Assembly: GCA_037442505.1 (NCBI GenBank)
Contig: JBBIPZ010000029.1
Span: 1-19,125 of the forward strand
Length of the DNA: 19,125 nt
Direction of reading: 5' to 3'
DNA from: JBBIPZ01 sp037442505 [NCBI: Deltaproteobacteria bacterium]
Lineage (GTDB): Bacteria > CALINM01
The notes under the pieces are model-generated. The model saw only the letters and a program-made list of their open reading frames with translations, was not told the origin of the DNA and made no database searches. Of the stretch, positions 1 through 7,759 are shown piece by piece (within the stretch, counting starts at the first letter, position 1; every line of letters begins with the position of its first letter). Made by a program: the position numbers and the translations under genes.

Positions 1-70
1 CCAAAAGCCAAAAATTATCAACTTTGATTGAATAAAATTTGTAAGTGTAAATATAAAAATGTAAATAATT

Positions 71-82
71 GACCTGTCCCCT
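71..82. repeat. Copy 1 of a 12-nt dispersed motif (inverted relative to 18712-18723)
   Basis: The plus strand reads GACCTGTCCCCT here, the exact reverse complement of AGGGGACAGGTC at 18712-18723. A partly symmetric TCCC/GGGA pair surrounds the right edge (77-88). GGGGACAGGT-type words are recalled as parts of dispersed intergenic repeats in several environmental bacteria, but that is memory and was not checked. Both copies lie outside genes. The rest of 1-162 is AT-rich, with no gene, RNA or convincing promoter seen. Confidence 0.4.
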
Positions 83-174
83 ATGGGAGAAATTCTTTAT
101 TTAAATTTAAACAAAATTGGAGTAATATGTGTATTAAATTTTTATGAAAAAGAACGTTAAAGTTGTCGTCGTGT

Positions 175-2223
175 ATGGACTATCATAAAAGAAATTCTTA
201 TATTGCTTTTTTTATTACAGTTACTGCTTATTGTATTGCAAGGTTAATTCCTTTACCAGAGGTCTTAAGCAAGGATGTTTTAAAATTAATAGATCCTGAT
301 AGTTACTATCACTTAAGAAGAATCTTATATACCTTTAGCAATTTCCCAGATATATTAATTTTTGATAATTTTCTTTCTTATCCTGAGGGTGATTTTGTTC
401 CTTGGCCTCCTTTGTTTGATTTTGTGACTGGGTTTCTTTCGTTACCTTTTAAAAACCCCATTTACTTTATCTGCGGTTTTAATTTAATTATTGGTATTGC
501 TATTATAACTGTTGTCTTTATGCATCAACTTCGTAAGTCTTTAAATTCTTCTATTATTTCTTGTTTTTTATTAATCACATCTTACGCTTTTGCCAAGATT
601 AGCAGTTATGGTAGTATAGACCATCATGTTGTTGATGTGTTTTTAGTCACTTCTTTTTACATTTTGTTCGCAAATAAAGCGAATAAAAAATCTGATCTTT
701 TTTTGATATTTGCTATTGTGTGTGCTTCTTTTTTTAATTGGCCTGGTGCACCTTTGTATTATGCGCCTGCTTTTCTTTTGATTTTAGTAAATCTTTACAA
801 TAAGACCTTAGATAATAAAAAAGTTTTGTTCTTAGGAATTGCATTCTTTTTGACTGCTGTTTTTATATCTTTGTATTTTTTGCTAACTACTCACAATGTT
901 CACAGTTATTCTTTTCGCTATTTTTCAGGTTTTCAGAGAGATTTTTGTTTCTTTTTGGGCTTATTACTTATTTTGTTTTATCTATTTTTGATTAAAAAAT
1001 TACCTAAACTTTTTTTCTTTCTGTTTTTCATAGGACTCTTTATATATTTTAACAACATATTTCTTCAAATAATTAATGGATTGGGATATTTAAGTAAGAG
1101 CAGTGAGAGTATTTTGATGAAGATGGTCGAAGAGTCTACACCTATTTTATTTGCTAAAAACAAGTATTTTTTTGATCAATTTATTGAAATGATCGTATTC
1201 TTTACACCTTTCTTGTTAGCTTATCCTTTCATTGCATGGAAATCTTTTAAAGAGAGAAATAATATCATTTTTGTTCTCACCTCTCTCTATTTTTTTATTC
1301 TTACTTGTTTTCAAAAAAGAATGGGAATTTTTTTCATGCCTTTTTTTGCTGTAATTTTGGGAGATTTTGTTATAAATTCTTACAAGAAGCCACAAACTAA
1401 GCTTTTGGCAATTCCAATAGCAACTTATTATTTAATTTTTATTGCTGTGTTCGCTTTAAATTTTAAAGGGCTTTTGCCAAATAAACATATCCTAAAAACA
1501 ATGGATTTTTTATATTACAAAACGCCTTTGCAGGCAGAGTTTGAAAATGGAAATAGCCCTTATGGAATTCTATCTTCTTGGGACTTGGGTCATTATATTA
1601 TTTCTTTAGGCAACAGACCAGCTGCTGCTCATAATTTTATTGCAATCGCAAAAAATAATAAAGAAAAAGAGTTTCTTAAATGTGTCTTTGCAAAAAATGA
1701 AGAAGAAATTATACAAATAATGAGAAATCTTAAAACTCCATTTCTTGTTTTGTCAGACTACGAAGCCTCTTTAAATGTCGGCTGGAGTGTTCTTTTTGAA
1801 GGTAACAATCCCTATATCTATAAAGGAGAGCAGTATTTTCAAGTTACTGAAAATGCAAAAGAGCTCTTTTTATATAATATGCTTTTTGATTATCCAGCTA
1901 ATCAGCTAAGATTTATTTTTGAAAGCGATGATTTATCTTCTGGCGATTTAAAGGTAATATCAGTATACGAACTTGTTAAAGGTGTTAATATAGTATCTCG
2001 CGAACAAGGTAAAATTATTGTAACTCTTAAAACACCTTATAGAGATATCGAACTTGTTTATAATGGTGTTTATAAAGATGGGAGTTATTTTTTCAGGATA
2101 CCTTATTCTACAGAAACAGTCTATGATGTTTACGCTACAGAGATTAAGTTTATTGGCAAAAAAACTATTAATCTGAAATTTTCCGAAAGAGATGTTTTAG
2201 AAGGCACTCTTTTTAAATTATAA
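175..2223 (+). CDS. STT3-family oligosaccharyltransferase-like membrane protein
   Basis: Predicted polytopic glycosyltransferase that would transfer a lipid-linked oligosaccharide to asparagine of exported proteins on the outer face of the inner membrane (family knowledge). Visible hallmarks, numbered from a TTG at 163: a DPDSYYHLR segment (residues 44-52) matching the first-loop DxD metal/catalytic motif; a WPPLFDF segment soon after; DHH at 153-155; VEESTP near 322-327, matching the external-loop acidic 'xxxE' motif; and SWDLGHYI around 472, the bacterial variant of the WWDYG acceptor-binding motif, followed by GNRPAAAHNF. The first 430 or so residues are strongly hydrophobic with about a dozen membrane segments. 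The remaining 200 form a soluble C-terminal domain. The start is uncertain: ATG 175 is used, TTG 163 is in frame, and neither has a good Shine-Dalgarno. No other glycosylation gene is in the window. It ends at a hairpin and is convergent with the parB-side operon. Confidence 0.85.
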   Translation: MDYHKRNSYIAFFITVTAYCIARLIPLPEVLSKDVLKLIDPDSYYHLRRILYTFSNFPDILIFDNFLSYPEGDFVPWPPLFDFVTGFLSLPFKNPIYFICGFNLIIGIAIITVVFMHQLRKSLNSSIISCFLLITSYAFAKISSYGSIDHHVVDVFLVTSFYILFANKANKKSDLFLIFAIVCASFFNWPGAPLYYAPAFLLILVNLYNKTLDNKKVLFLGIAFFLTAVFISLYFLLTTHNVHSYSFRYFSGFQRDFCFFLGLLLILFYLFLIKKLPKLFFFLFFIGLFIYFNNIFLQIINGLGYLSKSSESILMKMVEESTPILFAKNKYFFDQFIEMIVFFTPFLLAYPFIAWKSFKERNNIIFVLTSLYFFILTCFQKRMGIFFMPFFAVILGDFVINSYKKPQTKLLAIPIATYYLIFIAVFALNFKGLLPNKHILKTMDFLYYKTPLQAEFENGNSPYGILSSWDLGHYIISLGNRPAAAHNFIAIAKNNKEKEFLKCVFAKNEEEIIQIMRNLKTPFLVLSDYEASLNVGWSVLFEGNNPYIYKGEQYFQVTENAKELFLYNMLFDYPANQLRFIFESDDLSSGDLKVISVYELVKGVNIVSREQGKIIVTLKTPYRDIELVYNGVYKDGSYFFRIPYSTETVYDVYATEIKFIGKKTINLKFSERDVLEGTLFKL

Positions 2224-2231
2224 AAATTTTT

Positions 2232-2256
2232 GAGGATTGACCAATCCTCTTTATTT
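2232..2256 (+). terminator. Hairpin terminator between convergent genes
   Basis: GAGGATT (2232-2238), a 4-nt loop GACC and AATCCTC (2243-2249) form a perfect 7-bp stem, followed on the plus strand by TTTATTTA. It lies 8 nt after the STT3 stop. On the minus strand the downstream tract is AAAAATTTTTA, a weaker U-run, so it probably serves STT3 best but may act in both directions. Confidence 0.65.
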
Positions 2257-2260
2257 AGGC

Positions 2261-2431
2261 TCAAGTGTATTTTGAGCTTGTGCAACAACTGGCGGGCGCT
2301 TTTTCTTTCTCCTCTTTTAATTCCAGGTCTTCCTGACCACAAAGTGGACATTTTACTTTTTCATCATCAGAAATTGGCACTCTTTCAAAATTAAAATCGC
2401 AGTTTTTGCAGTAATATGTTCTTTTATTCAT
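2261..2431 (-). CDS. Small zinc-ribbon protein (FmdB-like pattern), last gene of the parAB operon
   Basis: A 56-residue protein with CxxC at residues 8-11 and CxxC at 28-31, a four-cysteine zinc-ribbon arrangement, then a Lys/Glu-rich stretch and a tail with a Cys-Cys pair (49-50). The layout resembles FmdB-type zinc-ribbon proteins, but the full family signature is not clear and the function is unknown. ATG 2431 is preferred over an in-frame ATG at 2443. It has GGAG six bases upstream and overlaps the parB stop by the 8 bases ATGAATAA, the same overlap seen between parA and parB. The 2443 start has no ribosome-binding site. It is the last gene before the hairpin and is probably translated by coupling to parB. 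Confidence 0.75.
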   Translation of the reverse strand: MNKRTYYCKNCDFNFERVPISDDEKVKCPLCGQEDLELKEEKEKAPASCCTSSKYT

Positions 2432-3245
2432 TGGATTCTCCATCTATTTTTGAAATTATTTCCTCTAACTGCTCTAAGGAGTAATACTCTATAATTAATT
2501 TCCCTTTCTTACGTCCAATAATACTCACCTTTGTTTTTAATATTTGTGAAAGTCTATTTTCTATTGCTTGTAAATTTACATCTTTTTCCCTCTTTTTTTG
2601 AGCTTTTTTTTCTGCCTGTCTTACTGTAATTTTTGAATTAAGCATCTTTGTAAATAGCTTTTCTCTCTCTTTATCATTCTCAACCGCAAGCAATGCCCTG
2701 CCATGCCCTTCTGTAATCTTTCCCTCTCTTAATGCATTTTTCATTTCTTCGGGCAACTTAAGAATTCTTAATACATTTGCAACACTACTTCTGCTACGCC
2801 CAACAACACCTGCAAGTTCTTCCTGTGTGTATGTGAACTCTTCCATAAGTTTTTTAAATGCCTCAGCCATCTCTACAACATTTAAATCTTCTCTTTGAAT
2901 GTTTTCAATTAATGCCGCTTCCATTATCTCTTTCTTTTCTAAATTCTTAATAATCGCAGGCACTTTTTCCATCTTCAGTTCTTTTGCAGCACGCCACCTG
3001 CGTTCCCCCACTACTATATAATATTTGCCATTTTCTCCCATCGGAGTAATTACTATTGGCTGAATAATCCCTTGAGTTTTAATTGACTGTACGAGCTCTT
3101 CAAACTTCTCTTGGTTAAAAGTTTTTCTTGGCTGATAAGGATTGGGCAGTATTTGATCAACGGAGATTTCTCTTGCCTCTAAACTGCTATCGTCTTCCAT
3201 CAAGGCTGCCAAACCTCTGCCTAAATGTCCTTTTTTATTATTCAT
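2424..3245 (-). CDS. parB: Chromosome-partitioning protein ParB (CTPase, parS-binding)
   Basis: A 273-residue ParB/Spo0J family protein. It binds parS, loads onto DNA as a CTP-dependent clamp, spreads and works with ParA to segregate origins (family knowledge). Visible features: an N-terminal basic LGRGLAAL segment (residues 8-15), the probable ParA-contacting end; the ParB/Srx CTP-binding domain with GERRWRA at 80-86 and ENIQRE at 114-119; a helix-turn-helix at about 139-162 (YTQEELAGVVGRSRSSVANV) followed by a second DNA-binding helical part with GHGRALL; and a C-terminal dimerisation domain (about 225-273). Length is typical of chromosomal ParB. ATG 3245 overlaps the end of parA by 8 bases (ATGAATAA), implying translational coupling. 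A near-perfect parS lies about 1.3 kb upstream in the same operon. Confidence 0.96.
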   Translation of the reverse strand: MNNKKGHLGRGLAALMEDDSSLEAREISVDQILPNPYQPRKTFNQEKFEELVQSIKTQGIIQPIVITPMGENGKYYIVVGERRWRAAKELKMEKVPAIIKNLEKKEIMEAALIENIQREDLNVVEMAEAFKKLMEEFTYTQEELAGVVGRSRSSVANVLRILKLPEEMKNALREGKITEGHGRALLAVENDKEREKLFTKMLNSKITVRQAEKKAQKKREKDVNLQAIENRLSQILKTKVSIIGRKKGKLIIEYYSLEQLEEIISKIDGESNE

Positions 3246-4005
3246 AGCTCACACTCCTTGATAAAAATTCCTCTACAAACTGTTTATAAGTATTGCTTCC
3301 CCTTGAGGATGGGTCAAATTTGTATATCGGCATTCCGTAGCTTGGAGCCTCAGATAACCTAACGTTTCGCGGAATAACAGCATTAAAAACCTTTTCACCA
3401 AAATGTTTTACAATTTCATCATACACACTCTTTGAAAGATTGTTTCTTCCATCAAACATTGTTAACAGAATACCAACGATTTCAAGCTGTGGATTTAGTT
3501 CGCGCTTAACAATTTTAACAGTTTTTATAAGATGACTAAGCCCTTCTAACGAGTAGTATTCACATTGCAAAGGCACAACAAGCAACCTTGCTGCAACAAG
3601 AGCGTTGAGTGTTAAAATCCCCAATGATGGCGGACAATCGATAACGACATAGTCATATTCAGCAACATTAGATAAAAGCTCTTTTAGTTTATACTCCCTT
3701 TTCTCTATTAAAACAAGCTCTATTTCCGCTCCGACAAGATTTTGGTTAGCTGGCAGAATATCTAAATTTCCATAAGCTGTTTTAATTATTGCGTCATTAA
3801 CTGCTATTTGTCCAATTAACGCTTCGTAAATTGTTTTTTTAAGAGAACGCACATCTATGCCCACTCCACTTGAGGCATTACCCTGCGGATCCATATCAAC
3901 AAGCAGTGTTTTTTTTTCGTGAGCGGCGATGCCACTTGCCAGGCTAATCGCTGTGGTTGTCTTCCCAACGCCACCTTTTTGGTTTGCAATGGTTACAATC
4001 TTCAT
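3238..4005 (-). CDS. parA: Chromosome-partitioning ATPase ParA (Soj)
   Basis: A 255-residue ParA/MinD-superfamily ATPase. It dimerises on ATP, binds DNA non-specifically and is released by ParB, which moves the origin region (family knowledge). The deviant Walker A KGGVGKTT is at residues 10-17 with the signature lysine K10. LLVDMDPQGN (35-43) is the A' region and VIDCPP (121-126) is Walker B. The protein starts directly with the P-loop strand and has no N-terminal helix-turn-helix, as in small chromosomal Soj proteins. ATG overlaps the rsmG stop by ATGA (4002-4005), and its end overlaps parB by 8 bases, so rsmG-parA-parB looks like one coupled unit. Confidence 0.96.
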   Translation of the reverse strand: MKIVTIANQKGGVGKTTTAISLASGIAAHEKKTLLVDMDPQGNASSGVGIDVRSLKKTIYEALIGQIAVNDAIIKTAYGNLDILPANQNLVGAEIELVLIEKREYKLKELLSNVAEYDYVVIDCPPSLGILTLNALVAARLLVVPLQCEYYSLEGLSHLIKTVKIVKRELNPQLEIVGILLTMFDGRNNLSKSVYDEIVKHFGEKVFNAVIPRNVRLSEAPSYGMPIYKFDPSSRGSNTYKQFVEEFLSRSVSYE

Positions 4006-4583
4006 CTTGTTTTTTCCCTAAGTATCAAATTTGAGTAGCTATTATCTTTACGTCTGTAAAAGATATTACCAGTAATTTTAAATGATAATGATGTTTCTGG
4101 CGATGATAAGCCTCTAAAATTTATAAGTTTACCGCCTGTTTGCAAATGAATCTCAGCAACTTTTAACAACATCTCTTCCTTCATAGAGGCTTTGCTAACT
4201 ATAGCTTTAAAATGTTTTCCCCATTGTTTATCAGGCAACTTTTTATGGTAAATGTCAAAATCTAACTTTAAAATTTTACTCACATATTCTAAAAAAGCAA
4301 TCTTTTTTTCCGAAACATCTATTAAAGCAACAGAAATTGAAGGATTAAATATTTTTATTATAACTCCGGGATTGCCATATCCCGTTCCAACATCAGCAAT
4401 ATCACTAATTTTATTATGTTCTAACAACTTGAGCAAAACATTACAATCAAAAACGCCTATATCAAAAAACTCTTGTTCAGTGTATGAAGTAAGGTTTAAT
4501 TTTGAGTTCCATTTATAAAGAATCTCGACGTAATTTTTCAGCTTTTCCAATGTTTCTGAGGCTGATTGTTTCATGTGAAACAA
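4002..4583 (-). CDS. rsmG: 16S rRNA (guanine-N7) methyltransferase RsmG
   Basis: SAM-dependent methyltransferase of the GidB/RsmG family, which methylates the N7 of G527 (E. coli numbering) in 16S rRNA in the cytoplasm. Evidence: YKWNSKLNLTS near residues 23-33, then the SAM-binding loop DVGTGYGNPGV (64-74), with an LIDVSEKKIAFLEYV acidic-loop region (88-102). It has 193 residues from TTG 4583, at the short end for the family (usually a little over 200). The start is ambiguous. TTG 4583 follows the mnmE stop directly and has AGGA six bases upstream. ATG 4574, three codons in, has no close ribosome-binding site. Both starts fall inside the parS-like palindrome. mnmG, often next to this gene, is absent here. 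Confidence 0.92.
   Translation of the reverse strand: MFHMKQSASETLEKLKNYVEILYKWNSKLNLTSYTEQEFFDIGVFDCNVLLKLLEHNKISDIADVGTGYGNPGVIIKIFNPSISVALIDVSEKKIAFLEYVSKILKLDFDIYHKKLPDKQWGKHFKAIVSKASMKEEMLLKVAEIHLQTGGKLINFRGLSSPETSLSFKITGNIFYRRKDNSYSNLILREKTR
4567..4582. promoter_or_regulatory. parS: parS-like centromere site at the mnmE/rsmG junction
   Basis: The plus strand reads TGTTTCATGTGAAACA, which differs from the classical chromosomal parS TGTTTCACGTGAAACA at one central base. Extending by one base each side gives TTGTTTCA-TG-TGAAACAA (4566-4583), whose 8-base arms are perfect inverted repeats. It overlaps the rsmG start codon(s), lies about 1.3 kb from the start of parB and about 4-5 kb from the putative oriC. 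ParB sites within coding sequence near the origin are usual. No second copy was noticed by eye. Confidence 0.85.
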
Positions 4584-5966
4584 TTATTTTCCTATACAAA
4601 ATTTGTTAAATATTTCGTCGATTTCATCAGGGGATATTTTCTTGCCAATCAGTTTTTCATATAAATGTATTAACTCTTTAATGGCAAATAGTAGTTTATC
4701 ATCTTTTAGTTCTGCATACAATGTGTCTTCAATCACAGCCAACATATCTTGCAAAATTTCATAATGACGTGGAAGTGTGATATAAATTTCTTTTTGGGTA
4801 TTAAGGCTATATAAATCAAGAATTGTTGACCTAAAAAGCTCTTTAAAAGATTCAAAACCTTCTCCAGTCTTTAATGATAGCCTGGACAAAACAAAGGCTT
4901 CAGGAATTTTATCAACATCCAATAAAAAGCCTTTATCAACCTTATTAAGAAGACAAAAAACTTTTGAATTTTGTTTTTTTAAAGCGATTTCGAGCAGATA
5001 ATTATCTTCTTTTTCTAACGGCGAAGAGGCATCAATGATTAAAAAAATTATATCAGCATTATTTAAAAGCGAGAGTGATTTTTCTATTCCAATCTTCTCA
5101 ACAGGATCTTCTGCTTCCCTTATACCTGCCGTGTCAATTATGTTTAGCGGAACTCCACAAAAATCTATCTGTTCAATAATAAAGTCTCGCGTAGTTCCCG
5201 GAAGTGGAGTTACGATCGCCCTTTCATAGTTTAACATTTTATTTAAAAAAGTAGATTTGCCAACATTGGGTTTACCTAAAATAATTGCGTTTACCCCTTC
5301 TCTTAACGGGGTGGACTCTTGATAAGATTCTTTAAGCTTAGTTAATACATTCTTTAATTCAGAAAGAAGACTTGTTGCATCATCTTTAGCTACGATATCA
5401 ACATCGTCAGGAAAGTTTATCTCTGCCTCTAAAGTGAAGTAGAGTGTTTGTAGCTTTTCAAAAAGATTGTTTATTGCATCAGAAAGCACCCCTTTCAGTT
5501 GCAAAACAGAATTTTTATGTAAAAATTCGTTTGTTGAATTAACTATAGAGTTAACGGCCTCAGCTTGAATAAGGTCTATTTTACCATTTAAAAAAGCCCT
5601 TAAAGTAAATTCTCCTGGAGCAGCTTGTCTCGCCCCTAAAGAAAAAAGTTGTTTGATTATTTTATAAGAAGATATGCTTCCACCATGACACTGAAACTCA
5701 ACGACATCTTCCCCCGTATAGCTTTTTGGCGCCTTCATTACAATAAGGATACATTCATCAATAACGGTATCGTCTTCAAGACTTTTTACATACCCATAGA
5801 GAATTTGTCTTTCTGAAGATTTGTCTATGAGAGTATTAATATTTTTTGCAATAAAGCATTTTTTTGCTAATTTTAACGCTTTGCTTCCGCTAAGTTTAAC
5901 AACAGATATGCTACCTTTCCCCGGAGGAGTTGCGATAGCCGCTATTGTATCAAATAACTCTTTCAT
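4584..5966 (-). CDS. mnmE: tRNA modification GTPase MnmE
   Basis: A 460-residue tRNA-modifying GTPase. With MnmG it installs the 5-carboxymethylaminomethyl or 5-aminomethyl group on wobble U34 of certain tRNAs, using a methylene-THF-derived carbon (family knowledge). Features in order: N-terminal folate-binding domain beginning DTIAAIATPPGKG; EDVVEFQCHGG at about 86-95; a helical domain; G1 GKPNVGKS (231-238), G2 GTTRD (257-261), G3 DTAG (278-281) and G4 NKVD (341-344); and the diagnostic C-terminal CIGK ending, whose cysteine is required in the family. Length is typical. It starts at ATG 5966, 16 nt after yidC, and is followed with no gap by the rsmG TTG. Its partner mnmG is not in this window. 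Confidence 0.97.
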   Translation of the reverse strand: MKELFDTIAAIATPPGKGSISVVKLSGSKALKLAKKCFIAKNINTLIDKSSERQILYGYVKSLEDDTVIDECILIVMKAPKSYTGEDVVEFQCHGGSISSYKIIKQLFSLGARQAAPGEFTLRAFLNGKIDLIQAEAVNSIVNSTNEFLHKNSVLQLKGVLSDAINNLFEKLQTLYFTLEAEINFPDDVDIVAKDDATSLLSELKNVLTKLKESYQESTPLREGVNAIILGKPNVGKSTFLNKMLNYERAIVTPLPGTTRDFIIEQIDFCGVPLNIIDTAGIREAEDPVEKIGIEKSLSLLNNADIIFLIIDASSPLEKEDNYLLEIALKKQNSKVFCLLNKVDKGFLLDVDKIPEAFVLSRLSLKTGEGFESFKELFRSTILDLYSLNTQKEIYITLPRHYEILQDMLAVIEDTLYAELKDDKLLFAIKELIHLYEKLIGKKISPDEIDEIFNKFCIGK

Positions 5967-5982
5967 TTATAACGTTTGTTTT

Positions 5983-7527
5983 TTATGCCTCTTGCTTTTT
6001 TATAGTATAAAGCTGCTGAAAGATAGAAAATATGTTGTTAATTAACCAGTATAAAACCAAACCGGAAGGAAAATTGAGAAACATGAAAGTAAAAACAACT
6101 GGCATTATATACATCATTTTTTTCTGTGTTGGATCACCAGAGCTTGGTGTAAGTATTTGTTGTATTAACATCGTTGCACCCATCAATAGGGGAGTGACAT
6201 AATAAGGATCTTTTGCAGAAAGATCGTTTAACCAAAACATAAATGGGGCTTGCCTGAGCTCTATTGCATTCATTAATGCTTGATAAAGGGCGATGAAAAA
6301 TGGAATTTGAACCAACATTGGCAAACAGCCACTAAGAGGATTTACTCCATATCGTTTATACAAAAGCATCATTTCTCTATTTAATGCTTCTTTGTCGTTG
6401 GCATATTTTTTTCTTAACTCTTCCATTTTTGGCTGGAGCTTTTGCAAAGCTTTCATTGATTTGTAACTCTTGTGGCTCAAAGGAAAAAATGCCAATTTTA
6501 TTAATATTGTCAACAAGATTATGCTAATTCCATAGTTTTGTGTGTACTTGTAAAAAAAGTTCAAGATTACAAGTAATGGTCTTGCTATAAAGTGAAAAAA
6601 TCCATAATCTACTGCGGCATCAAGGTGATATCCCACAGCTTTAAGTATTTCAGGTTTTTTGGGCCCTGCATAAAATTTAAGTTCATAGGCTGTTTCTTTG
6701 TCATTTTCAAGATTTAAAGCTGGTAGGAAAAAGTTAGTTGCAACATGTTCATCCTGTAAAGTGGACTCTATATACATAGCTTCCTTAGGATCAATGAAAA
6801 ACAGGGCAAAGTATTTTTCTGCAACTCCGCCATATAAAACATTCGTTGATTTGAAAACCTTTTTTAACTGTCTTTCTGAGGGGGATTCATAACTTTTATT
6901 TGCAAAAAAGTGGGGAGCAGGATTACCCTCTTCTGAAGTGTTAACTCCTTTAAACTTTTGTATGATTTTAAATCCTGGAACAACATTTTTAAGATTTTTA
7001 TCTGAAGAGACAAAACTGTATCCAATTACTCCAGAGTAATTATTCTTATCAATTGTTAAGGTTTTTTTTACTTTTATGGCGTCTATTTCGCCCATTAATA
7101 CAATTTGTATGACGTCTGATTTTTCGCTAATTTCAATATTGGAATAGTTGATTTTATTAGCGTTCCCTTCAATATAAATTACATCGTATATATCAACAAA
7201 ACCCTCTCTCATTATATCAACAAGCTGCTTATGTGTTTTATCAAAAGTGTATTTATTCAACAGCAATTTTTTAAAAAATCCATCTTCCTTAACAAAAAAA
7301 CCTTGAAAAAGCTCTGTTTTTAGTTCTTTTGTAGTAATATTAGGTGGTGGTGTTTTTTCAAATTTAGTGTTTGAAAAATTAGTTGGTTGTGGTTGGTCTG
7401 CCTTATTAGAAACAGTTTGAGATGTATTTGGTTGTTGCTGAACATTCTTTTTAGGAATAAATAAATAATCCCAAACTATTATAACCAACAAGCTTATAAC
7501 TATAAACAATAATGTCCTTTTTTCCAT
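5983..7527 (-). CDS. yidC: Membrane protein insertase YidC (Gram-negative type)
   Basis: A 514-residue YidC/Oxa1 insertase that places membrane proteins into the inner membrane alone or with SecYEG. TM1 is at residues 5-23, followed by a low-complexity Gln/Pro/Asn linker and a large periplasmic P1 domain (roughly 60-310). The conserved insertase core has further TM segments from about 325 onward. Visible core features are GISIILLTILIKLAFFPLSHKSY, the cytoplasmic coiled hairpin QPKMEELRKKYANDKEALNREMMLLYKRYGVNP in the usual position, and the ending FPSGLVLYWLINNIFSIFQQ. The long P1 domain marks the diderm-type protein rather than a lipoprotein SpoIIIJ. It lies 22 nt after yidD and 16 nt before mnmE. 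No jag/khpB gene follows. Confidence 0.96.
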   Translation of the reverse strand: MEKRTLLFIVISLLVIIVWDYLFIPKKNVQQQPNTSQTVSNKADQPQPTNFSNTKFEKTPPPNITTKELKTELFQGFFVKEDGFFKKLLLNKYTFDKTHKQLVDIMREGFVDIYDVIYIEGNANKINYSNIEISEKSDVIQIVLMGEIDAIKVKKTLTIDKNNYSGVIGYSFVSSDKNLKNVVPGFKIIQKFKGVNTSEEGNPAPHFFANKSYESPSERQLKKVFKSTNVLYGGVAEKYFALFFIDPKEAMYIESTLQDEHVATNFFLPALNLENDKETAYELKFYAGPKKPEILKAVGYHLDAAVDYGFFHFIARPLLVILNFFYKYTQNYGISIILLTILIKLAFFPLSHKSYKSMKALQKLQPKMEELRKKYANDKEALNREMMLLYKRYGVNPLSGCLPMLVQIPFFIALYQALMNAIELRQAPFMFWLNDLSAKDPYYVTPLLMGATMLIQQILTPSSGDPTQKKMMYIMPVVFTFMFLNFPSGLVLYWLINNIFSIFQQLYTIKKQEA

Positions 7528-7549
7528 AAAAACCCCTAAGCACGTTTTA

Positions 7550-7759
7550 TTAACTACAATGTTTATGTGTTACATCAATCGCGTCATAACCACCTTTTGA
7601 AAAAGGATTACACCTAACAATCCTATATATAATCTTAAATATAGCCTTATGCAATGGCAGATATGTAATAGCATCAATGGCGTAATTTGAACACGAAGGA
7701 TAAAAGCGACATTGTCCCCCAAGAAAAGGACTCAAAAAAGTTTTATAGAGTTTTATCAT
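7550..7759 (-). CDS. yidD: Membrane protein insertion efficiency factor YidD
   Basis: A 69-residue protein of the YidD/DUF37 family, a membrane-associated factor that aids YidC-dependent insertion. Diagnostic segments: LYKTFLSPFLGGQCRFYPSCSNYA (residues 4-27, with C17 and C23) and RCNPFSKGGYD (49-59). An open frame extends 37 codons further upstream, but ATG 7759 gives the standard N-terminus of this family. It overlaps the rnpA end by 17 bases. The upstream extension would lie entirely inside rnpA and carries no YidD-like sequence. Translation is probably coupled to rnpA. Confidence 0.93.
   Translation of the reverse strand: MIKLYKTFLSPFLGGQCRFYPSCSNYAIDAITYLPLHKAIFKIIYRIVRCNPFSKGGYDAIDVTHKHCS

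Noticed and set aside
69-97. TTGACC as a -35 element for STT3
   Set aside because: No acceptable -10 lies at 16-19 bases, and the TTGACC overlaps the repeat motif.
2130-2351. 73-codon minus-strand open frame
   Set aside because: It lies across the end of STT3, the hairpin and the zinc-ribbon gene in another frame; no motif and no ribosome-binding site.
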